A stretch of DNA of 64,000 nucleotides, from contig OX104132.1 in assembly GCA_944470555.2 (NCBI GenBank), forward strand, positions 5,031,755 through 5,095,754, read 5' to 3'. Position numbers and translations under genes: made by a program. This DNA is from Heterobilharzia americana. Lineage: Eukaryota; Platyhelminthes; Trematoda; Strigeidida; Schistosomatidae. Shown one piece after another: positions 37,186 to 46,192 of this stretch (the stretch's first letter is position 1; every line of letters starts with the position of its first letter). Below the pieces are notes generated by a model, which was not told where the DNA came from, made no database searches, and was given only the letters and a program-made list of their open reading frames with translations.

Positions 37186-38706
37186 CAGGAGCTAAGTGGC
37201 CTAAGCTAACGAGGTGTTCTGTTATTGAACTTAAGATATATTTCCGTTCTTTCTTTGCCAGCCAAATTAGGCAGCATTCTCGGACACGTTTTATAAGCGG
37301 ACGCATGTTACGGTCGATGTACTCAGCTCCACAAGAGCAAGTAAACTGGTATACACACATTGATGTGGCCCAATGCTTTGGCTTGTCTTTCACACATTGA
37401 CCAAAACGTTTCTTACACGAGAAAATGATCCGAAGGTTAGCGGCGAAGTATGTTCTGTTTAGGGATTTTGACAGTCGTTTCCTCAAGATGTTTGCAGAAA
37501 TATCATTTTTGAATTCAGGATTCAACAGAAGAATCTTTTTCGTTCAGTTGGGTCCTTTGGCTTTATGTTTTTATCCATAAATCTGAGCGAGAACCTGTTT
37601 TCCGCTAGAGTTCGTCGAAGTATTTGCAGTTCTCCATCAACCGTGTCCTCAATACATATTTTCCTGATCCTCGAGGAAAGTGAATGAATAAGATTTCTTT
37701 TCCTGCATGGAGGGACTGAACTCTGAAAATTAACAAATTGTCCGTTCCACGTAGGCTTTCTGTAGATCGATCTACGAAGTGAACTATCATCTCCTGTTTC
37801 AAGTTGAACATCAAGAAAATGGAAGGTTGAGTTTGATTCTGATTCTAGAGAGAATTTGTTTGAAGAGTGGGCGTTGTTGAAGGTATGAAGCAAGTTTGCA
37901 AGATTCGTATCTTCACCACAAACTATAAACGTGTCATCCATGTATCTTTTGTAGACATGAAGTTCATTGATTGTTGATGATAATTTCACGTTTTGCAGGC
38001 TTTCCATGAAGCAATCAGCTAGGATGGGTCCTAGTGGAGAATCCATCGCCACACCATCTATCCACCTGTAGATCTCATCATTAAATCTGAAGTGTACATT
38101 GTAGGTACATCGAAGGAGAAGCTGTTTTAGGTAGTGAATTAGGATACCAACATCTATGTTATGACATTGAATGAATTCAAATAGGAAACAGATGGTTTCT
38201 GTCAGTGGGACATTTGTAAAGAGGGACACGACATTCAATGAAATCATTCTTTTACCTGTAAAACTAACATTCTTTATTGAGTCAACAAAATCAAATGGGA
38301 CACGTAGACTGTGGTTCAATAGCCTCTTTTTTACAGTTTGTAGTACTTCCACAATCCATTTCACGATTAAGTGATATGGAGAATTGAGCATATCTGGTAT
38401 TCGATGGAGTGGGATGCCTTTTTTGTGTATTCTGAGGAGACCGTATAGATGGGAGATCGTAGAACCCGATAGGCGAAGTTGTTCATATACTTCTTTGCTA
38501 ATGAATGACTCATCTCTCATTTTCTTCAATGTTTTCGACAATTGCAGCTCTGTTTGCTCATCGCGATCTTTCTGTGTTGTCTGATTTAAGAATTTATTGT
38601 TATCGGATAGAATGAGTGGAAGATTTCCAAATAGACTGATTTGTTCAGTGATACTGTTCTGATTGTTCATTTCGAGAGATGATTCAAAATTCTCTACAGG
38701 GTTCAA
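37019..38706 (-). pseudogene. Penelope-like reverse transcriptase with C-terminal GIY-YIG endonuclease (broken)
   Basis: Minus strand. The main frame, 38706-37522, has 394 codons. Recognisable parts: HLYGLLRIHKKGIPL at residues 87-100, SLNVVSLFTNVPL at 156-168, GVAMDSPLGPILAD at 218-231, and YMDDTF at 255-260, the active-site box typical of Penelope. The motif A aspartate (usually S[FL]DVVSLF) is asparagine (residue 158), so one of the three catalytic aspartates is lost. After a frameshift near 37530 the GIY-YIG domain follows (37525-37175): CVYQFTCSCGAEYIDR, with the second 'YIG' as YID, and SSITEHLVSLGH. A TGA at 37175-37177 interrupts the frame, but family sequence continues to a TAA at 37019. 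The family's N-terminal region is missing. The first codon of the main frame is TTG and lies inside the arm, so no genuine start is present. Confidence 0.88.
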
Positions 38707-40447
38707 TCAAACCACTCGAAGAGAGTAAGATCAAGGCATTTGTCTAAAGCTGAAGTGCTAACGATCCAGAAGTTCAAACCAGCTTTATACGTCCAAAAAA
38801 GGTACATCCAACCTTCATCTTTGCCATGGCCATCATAAACATCATTTTGTATCAGGTAACTACACATGTCCCTTCTTCATAACTTATTCATTTTTCTACT
38901 CTGTTATAGATTTAGCGTGCACGGCGTAATTACAATCTTATTTTCATGACTCCCTGTTTATTTTCATACTGTCACAGGTTTGTAGGGGTGCGTGTTACAA
39001 TTCCGTAAAGTTTGATCAACCCTACTTAACTTGATGTGCTCTAGTACCTGCTTAACCAGTACTTTACCTAACGTGTAAGTACTGATAACAAAACATAAAT
39101 CAAAAGAACTGATACGCAATGTATTTTAAGGAGGTATGTATTTAATTAAAGTAAATGTAATAATAATGAATGGGGGAAAAGTCTAATCAGCTTATCTGGC
39201 TTGTAAGGCTGAACTAGGGACTCGGAGTACGTGCGTGGTAGTCAGCACAATGGAGCGCAAAATGGCGTCCAAGCCTGCTCGGATGCATGCTCGTTAAAAC
39301 AAAACTTAAAACACCCTAAGCATCCGGAGTCAAGCTAGAGATTTATTTAGTTAATTTAATTTAAACTATTGATTTTAGCTCTAGTTATATTTTGGTGCCA
39401 GGAAGGTGCACTATAGGTTTATCCGGTATTACATAATCACAGTTTTATTTTCATAACCCTTCGTTCATTTCCCTGCTTTGCCATACATTCATCCTGTATT
39501 ACGTAATTACATTTAGTTTCATAACCCCCTATCTATTTTTCCACTCCAAACTGCAATACGTACTAATTAACTTGCTTTAGTTACTCAGTATATTTTGCCC
39601 CCTAACCGGAGATAATTCTGTAGCGTTCTGCCCACTGTAACGCATATTCATGAATGTACAGCCTAGTGAATGACTTTGTCGAAAAGAAAAATGTTTCTTC
39701 ACTGAAACCACATCTTATCTTTTCATATGAAAATCAGTTGAAAGCTAACAAAACACCTGAATGTAGAGATTTTCCTGAAACACGTAATATGTTAATTGCA
39801 GACTTCTGACATTATGCGTAACGGTGAGAGAAATTTTTTCCTGATTTTGTGATTGGAGTTGAATAACGGCTTTCAAACTAATATGCCACTCAAAGCAGAC
39901 TCACAGAGTGAAACATTCAGAAATGCCGTAAAGTGGACAGATAATATACAAAAGTCACTTCAATTTACAAGTAGGCGTCTATCAGACCATCAGTTATGAG
40001 AAGTGATTGCGTCCAAGTGGTTACATGTCACTGTGAGACGACTGAGAAGTAAACCTACCAGCCGCTGAATAACTCATAGCACACTATCGTAGAAGGAAGT
40101 TATCATAATAGGAAAATCGGAGGTTACTATCCTTCCTACATGAAACCGTATAAATTTATTGGTATTCTTTCGCGGAAGCAAATGCAATGAATGTATGAAA
40201 ATAGGTCTTTACCCCCTCTACATAGAAAGTTGTCATCAGGCTGTTACTCAGTACAAACGACAGTGTCTCTACACATTTAATCAAATGGTACTTGTTAGAC
40301 TGTTTCCGTGGTGTTAATGTCTGTATAACTTTTAGAGTGGTGTACAAACAGATAAACAGAAGACTACTTGGATTTGCAGAGGTTTATGCAGTTCAATTCT
40401 ATAACAGAGATCTCTGTCCGTAAAAATAAACAAAGGTTGGTTACTTC
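38672..40447 (+). repeat. Right arm of the 1.78-kb inverted repeat (PLE 3' region)
   Basis: Mirror of the left arm. Its inner 167 bp (38672-38838) encode the PLE C-terminal peptide on plus (KILYRVQSNHSKRVRS, KFKPALYVQKRYIQPS, LPWPS, stop). Four units of about 70 bp follow at roughly 38849-38913, 38914-38980, 39421-39490 and 39491-39560, split by the solo LTR. The units share a core of the type TATTACGTAATTACA followed by TTTTCATAACCC. Confidence 0.9.
38981..39415 (+). mobile_element. Solo LTR nested in the right palindrome arm
   Basis: 435 bp, starting TGTAGGG and ending CACTATA, flanked by GGTT on both sides (38977-38980 and 39416-39419). It belongs to the same LTR family as 22376-22806, which has a different target duplication, so the two represent separate insertion events. 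A single C-to-T change explains the CACTATA end. Confidence 0.88.
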
Positions 40448-41730
40448 ATTTCAGTTGATGCATTACTGGATTCAATAATGGTATTAATGCCAAAATACAT
40501 AATTAGGATGAAAGATTTGGACATAATTGGTGTATATTAGCTATTTATCTTTTAGACTAAAAAAGGGTATACTCTAGGTAAATAAATTACATTTTTAATA
40601 TTCATGCATCCAGCAAATCATAAGCGTGAAATTAACCGTCTATATGGAGGCTAAAATTGTATGACATCTTCAGGTACACGAAGGACAACGTCATGAAAAC
40701 GCTTAGAAAAAAATTCAAATACTGATGAAGCCGTAACCGACAACATGAAACATCCAGACCACTACTACTACTACTTCTTAGACGAAGGAGTTTATATCAT
40801 GTTTCATACTACTCGTTTCGTAATGCGCTGAGTCTGAATATCCAACTTAGTTGGTGATTTCACTCGTTTGGTGATACGGTATCGTATTTTGCACACAAAT
40901 AGAGAGTAGTTTATTCTCATATTAGGGGGACACAATGAAATTTCTCAAAAGTAGAGAAAACCAATTGGGGGAAACGTTTTTAATACGAAGGCTGAAGGAA
41001 CGGGTGACACTTTTATTCCAGACGATATGTAAAAGGAATATTCTCTTTACAATATTATGTTATGATTTACATCTGAGGAAGCTGAAAATATGGTTAGTGA
41101 CTTTGAGAACAAATGATTAATGTTTTCATCCTGACCAAGCTATCGAAAACTAAGTGAAACATGAGACGATTGTTACTGAACGAATCAGGTTGCCTTTATT
41201 AAGTGTCAACTGTTACAACAGCCCGAAAACTGAATATCGGATTATCATAAAAGTAGTTCATATCATACATTTGTCTGATAGCAGAATCTGTAACAACTTC
41301 ATGTAGTGACTTTGGAGACAGAAATGTAGATAGAAGATATGTGCATCGCACAAATACTCATGGTAGATGCTTTTTGGGTATAGTCAGAGTAGGGTTGATC
41401 TGTCCGGAACTCTTCTAATGTTTAGTGATTTGTTTTTCTGAAGTATTGGCATGTAGGCAGCAGAAAGCCAGTCCTATTCCCCTTTCGTACAAAATTATAA
41501 TTACGAAAGCATGTTGATTGTTGTTGTGATTTTACAGGTAACAAGAAAGTTATTGTAAAGTACCGGTAACATTTGATTGACGCTGTCCAGGAGTAACGGT
41601 ACTTAGTCAATTTTGGAACTAGGATTTCTTGAATAGATGTCTTCCAGAATATCCAGTTCATTATTGTTCCTTTCAAATGAATATGGGATGATATGATACA
41701 ATAGTAATAACAACAGTAATCACTTTGTGT
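40448..41730. other. Unrecognised AT-rich sequence
   Basis: No gene supported. A minus-strand frame at 41676-41422 contains KGNRTGFLLPTCQYF, vaguely like a reverse-transcriptase fingers segment but too weak to call. Confidence 0.3.
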
Positions 41731-42072
41731 AGTAATGATGGGCAGTGACTAGCAGTGGAATCCAGGATGCGCATTTCGTCCTGTCTGGGACTCGCCAGCT
41801 GGGTCTACCTGCCTCCCAGTGAGTGATGTTGTTCCCACCGGGACTCGGACGCGAGAGCGTTATCCACTACACCGCCGAGCCACGATAGCCCCTTCTTGTG
41901 TGACGGGTATAGGTTTAGTGATATTGCTTGTATTACACCGTCGTTGACTAGACTGAATTGACCAGTCTCTGTTGGCATATGGGCTCCTGTGAGGGTGCCT
42001 CGATATTGCCTGCCTTTTGACTATGTATAGTAATGATGGGGAGTGGCTGGCAGTGGAATCCAGAATGCGTAT
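41731..42072 (-). mobile_element. SM-alpha-like SINE: one full monomer plus a partial unit
   Basis: Minus strand. The segment AGCAGTGGAATCCAGGATGCG (41751-41771) recurs in similar form at 42050-42070, so equivalent ribozyme cleavage points lie 298 bp apart and bound one monomer (about 41766-42063). Inside it is a tRNA-like head with a box A-like TGGCTCGGCGG near 41878-41888 and a box B-like GTCCGAGTCCC near 41840-41850. At its 3' end is a hammerhead ribozyme (see separate entry). The sequence around the cleavage site (CTGGATTCCACTGC) and the overall plan match the schistosome SM-alpha family, a tRNA-related SINE with hammerhead domains. The outer partial unit keeps only the half downstream of the cleavage site. 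Confidence 0.85.
41752..41812 (-). ncRNA. Hammerhead ribozyme, SM-alpha type, one core substitution
   Basis: Minus strand. Stem I pairs CCAG before the core with CTGG after the cleavage site, with a distal GCAG/CTGC pairing. The core box CUGANGA reads CUGGCGA: position N7 may vary, but A6 is G (plus coordinate 41795). Stem II is GUCC/GGAC with loop CAGACA (41778-41791). GAAA is intact (41774-41777). Stem III is the self-complementary TGCGCA. The cleavage triplet is AUC, with cleavage expected between 41766 and 41765. The A6 change lies in the catalytic core and would be expected to weaken or abolish cleavage. The fold is my own reading of the sequence. Confidence 0.85.
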
Positions 42073-42545
42073 GATTTTCAGTAATCCCTTTATTCCAAAC
42101 ATGGTTTGGTACAGTTTGAAATTCTCAGTATGATATATTGCAACAACAACAAACTATGTATGTATATTTACTCCTTAACAACATCTCGAATAGTGTCATT
42201 ATAAAAATTTAAGTAATGTAAAGAATATTTTAAAAAAACCAGAAAACTTTACACTGTTAGTTAAATTATTGAAATGGGATTTTTAACTGTTACAAAGTTG
42301 ATATGGGATTTCTGTTCTAACACTTTTCTCCTCATATAATATGCGTGCTAGGCAAGAAGTACAGTCGAATTCTTGTACTTTGCTGTACGAGCGTACAGTC
42401 TTATGTAGTTTCTTCTTGTCCTCTCTGAAGAGATAAAGGAAGAGAGCTGTGAATGAAATGGATACTGAGTGTCAGTTAAAATTATCGAAATTAGTTGTCT
42501 ACTAGAATTTGAATGTCTGTCAACTAGTGTTAATCAGTTGGGCTA
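42073..42545. other. Unrecognised AT-rich sequence
   Basis: No ORF or repeat relationship seen. Confidence 0.35.
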
Positions 42546-43990
42546 GATGAATACCACTCACCCTACTGACAGCTTTCTAAACCCTACACAATACACCATT
42601 GTCCTTTTTTATTAGACCGGGAAAGACCAATGAGGAACAATAGAGAAGAATATGTAAGATGCAAGAATTAATAAATTGTAAAAGTAAAGGTTGAGTTATA
42701 CCAGATAGCCTCAGTTTCTTTATGTAATAAGTTAAACGAAAGATTTTTTTACAAGTCAACGAGATATGAAACGACCAATAAAGATCAGAAATAAATTTCA
42801 ATCCAAGATAGTTGCCACTGGATTTACTTTCTACGAAAATGCCATCAATGCAACAGGCGTCACACACACACACACAAGTCTTCTTTACATATGAGGCTAA
42901 AATCAGCAGTCTGACATTTAGAAGGGTTTAACTTGAGACCGCTTGAGAGAAACTATTAGCCAATTAGAAACAAAGATCCATTTAATTCAGAGGAATCTAG
43001 ATGACAGTTAGCTGGGACAGAAACCGTCAGGTGATCAGTATGCCTAATAAACTTAGTTTCAATAGAATAAGATAAATCACACTGAAAGAACAGAAACAGG
43101 AATGAAGAAAGTACTGTGCCTTGAGGAACTCCAGGTTTAGTAAGCAATGAAGTGGAGCACCTCCCTTTATAGACGGTATACTGTCTTTTTTCCGAAAAAT
43201 AAGAATGCAGCCCATTTGTAACCTATAGCTCAGTATGAGTTAAGGCAAGCTTGATTAACAAGAGTGGTCTAGAAACAAAGTCAATGGCTGATGAGTAATC
43301 CAAGAAGGCACAATGAATATACTTAACACCTTTGTCTAGACTAGAAACTATATTATGATACAAGATAGTGACAGCGTTTAAATTATTTCCTCTGTGTTTG
43401 TAAGCAAGTTGTTTTCAATCTCTGAAAGTCACCAGTGAAGGTTCAAGCACAAGAAGTAATTTATCAATTATCTTCAAAAGGGGAAGTTATAGCGATGTGT
43501 CGAAAATAAACATCTGGTCCAGAAGGTGACAAGCACAGGTATAACTTTGATCTCCTCTAAAGCAGCAGGTATTGTGTTTTTAGAAAACGATACTGCACCT
43601 TTTCTAAACATAATACTTAAAACACACCATCAGGACCTAAGCTTTGAGATGGATTCAAGGATTTACGATATTTAAATACATCATTTGTATTAAGACCTGG
43701 AAATCAGCTATCCATTTATATGACTATGAACACTAGGAAGGATAAAATCAGCTTGCCGATGTATGAATAACTTGTTTAACGGGTAGACATCCGAATAAGT
43801 TTTCACTACTATCCATTTTCTACCTGTAAGCTCTTTAAACAATTTCCATATATTGGAAGAGTTCTTACACAATAGGAATTTCTGGCTGTATATAGTATTT
43901 AGACGTTGTATTTCAAACTTAATTGAGCAGTTAAGTCTATTAACGTGATGATGATCTCTTGTCTTATAAAATCTTTCCTTTACTCTTTAG
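42546..43990 (-). pseudogene. Old CR1/jockey-like non-LTR reverse transcriptase relic
   Basis: Minus strand, AT-rich and strongly decayed, yet the order is right. Near 43320-43260 is YIHCAFLDYSSAIDFVSRPLL (motif A, aspartate present). At 43147-42956 is KPGVPQGTVLSSFLFLFF, then the active-site region near 43050-43020, which reads FIRHTDHLTV instead of a [FY]ADD box. At 42873-42577 is SSGNYLGLKFISDLYWSFHI followed by KKLRLSGITQPLLLQFINS. Remnants of the fingers region lie around 43620-43500. Its base composition matches its AT-rich surroundings, unlike the younger elements at 8-22 kb, which suggests great age. Confidence 0.7.
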
Positions 43991-45913
43991 TGTCTTATGT
44001 AATGAAGAGACGAAATTGTCTCAAATCTCATATAGATTGTTTCAACAGGGATGTAAATATCGAGATATGAAATTGTACTTTCACTTATAATCTGAGCAAA
44101 ACATCGCAATTAAAGTCACAAGGATTGTTGATGAATAATATATGTGTATGTTTTCATGAATCGTGTAAATATGAAGTAAAAAACACCCTGTAATGTCATG
44201 TTAATTAGAAAATAAACATTTTCCTTAAAATTAGTGGTAGTAAATGATGTCAATACTTTGAGTTGTGAAATGTTTTGCCTATCATATGACGCTTTCATCT
44301 TTGAATATGTAAATAAATATTTCATTAGCTATGTTGTGTAGTACTCAGTACAGTACTTAATTAAATGAAGTACATACTTTTGACAGTACAGAGTTATTTG
44401 ATGGTTAGTCACGTGGGTAATTGAAGCACAAGCATTCTTAATTCGTAGGGTGACGCTGATCAAGTTTATCAACAATTAAATTGACATTAAAAAAGAAATT
44501 TCCAGGAGATAATCTGCTCTAATAACATCTGAACATGCATAATACGACACGTACGCAATATTTCAAATTGATTGGTATAATGAGTTATGAAGAAGATTTT
44601 TTAAACTTTAGAAATGCATATAGATGCCACACATACCACTCACATGTAAAGTGAATGGTCTGAGTGATTGCTGGAAACAGCATCTTTGTAAGCATACAGT
44701 AAAACTTCATCTTCACAAATTACATAACGACTGATAATGTTAATGATTCAAAGGAACTGAACTGAAGTTTAACGAACAGGATGACTCACTTTGTTGCAGG
44801 TTGACGGTCCCTTGCAACTACCTTATTTTCATGTAGGGATAAATTATCACTAGATAAGTTCAGCAGAAATGTCCAATATATGGTAGATGTTACTGTGCCT
44901 GTATCACAAAAGAAGTTATACAGTTAAAAATATGTATAACATGTTTGCAAGTTATGGAATTATCTTGATAAGACTATTGACAATGTATTGTGTCTGTATT
45001 GTCATCTAATGAATACTGATGTTTCGCTGTGCGATTCATTCAATAAAAACAACAATACAGTAAACTACAATTACATCCTATCAGAAATGCCATGTAATAC
45101 ATTGATGTTAACCTTATGAAAACAGTTTTCATTTTGGTGAATCAATGTGGCGATATACGCTTACCGAATAACCTTCAAGTGGTTAGATTTTCTTCAAATT
45201 CTTTTTCGTGTCAAACCAAGTAATAATAACTTCTATATGACATCCTGACGTCTGTTCACCTTTATGATTGACGCATACTTAATCTGTTAGAATAAACATC
45301 GACGAAACGATGATGCGTAAATGATGAATTCATTTTGTTTCACTGAAATTTTCTCTCCCTATTGATGATGAGGATTACGCTGTACATTTTCGTGAACTTG
45401 CGTTTTGCATCGTACACTTGCATGTAGTGGTGAACTGCGTGGATTCTAGTATTTAAGTGGTCCTATTATTCTGATTGCGACACTAGAAACGAAAATCTGT
45501 GTGGAAGGATTGTACAAAGCGTCTTAAAATCACATCTAACCCGTTTGTTATTTTCATTAGTATGTCACCCATCAATCTAATAATCCAATTTTAACTCTAC
45601 ACAACATTATAAACGCTGCTTTCCCCATTTATTCACATAATCTCAGTCATTACAAAATGCAAACATCATTCGCAGGTATATCCAAATGAGAAGCTTGAAA
45701 ATAGATTTTCTGAATGACAATCGAAGCTGTGGAGTATACTGTTTGCTTCTCAGCATTGTTAATTATTTTGTTTAGCTTCTTGAAACATCACTTTATCTGA
45801 TGTGCATCAGTCCGAGTAAATAGATGAAAATATTGACCTCATACGAGTGAAACAGATGTCGGTAACATTAAGGCTTCCATCCTGCTTCATTCGGTACTTC
45901 AGGCACTAATGTT
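43991..45913. other. Unrecognised AT-rich sequence
   Basis: No supported gene. Confidence 0.4.
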
Positions 45914-46192
45914 TCACGGACGTCGGTGGGGTGAATCCAATTTCTTCTTCTTATACCTCAAAGTATGTATGAAATGATTGCATAGATGACGGATACCAAG
46001 TGAATACACTGAATCGACTGTCAGCATGATGGCGCCATATATGTTCACGGGAAACAAACATAGTGCTGCGAAGCTCATCGGAGATGGTATCGGGTAAGAG
46101 AAACGTAGGCCAGCAAACAAACAAAGTACGCTTATACTCAGGATGCTGAAGATGAAACATGCATCACTGAAATATACTTCGTAAATCATCAC
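45914..46192 (-). other. Unassigned 92-codon open frame with hydrophobic stretches
   Basis: A minus-strand frame with two hydrophobic segments (FIFSILSISVLCLFAGL and FAALCLFPVNIYGAIML), in a stretch less AT-rich than its neighbours. A second minus-strand frame overlaps it (46160-45951). I recognise no family. It might be an exon of an uncharacterised membrane protein, a repeat fragment or chance; chance is the simplest explanation given the window's many short ORFs. Confidence 0.15.

Larger units (their letters stand above)
35411..40447 (-). mobile_element. Penelope-like element in a 5-kb palindrome
   Basis: Two inverted arms, 35411-37185 and 38672-40447, flank a unique centre of 1486 bp. 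Pairing is exact along x+y=75857 from the centre out to at least the LTR; further out a one-base indel near 35970 shifts it to 75858. In the parts I compared, only this indel and one substitution near 35427 separate the arms. The centre plus the inner ends of the arms encode a Penelope-type reverse transcriptase with a GIY-YIG domain on the minus strand. The right arm repeats the element's 3' end in opposite orientation, so the structure is one 5'-truncated element joined to an inverted copy of its 3' terminal region. Terminal repeats in direct or inverted arrangement are known for Penelope-like elements. The outer boundaries show no obvious target duplication. Confidence 0.88.

Noticed and set aside
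35411..40447. Possibility that the palindrome is purely a fold-back assembly artefact
   Set aside because: A substitution and an indel distinguish the arms, and each arm ends cleanly in different flanking sequence, which argues for a real structure. It is not excluded without long reads.
40731..40760. CTGATGA followed by ACATGAAAC, hammerhead-like
   Set aside because: The bases between the two boxes do not form a stem II, and I found no stem I partner or cleavage triplet in place.
42862..42876. Short CA run
   Set aside because: About seven units in decayed retrotransposon sequence; too short to be informative.
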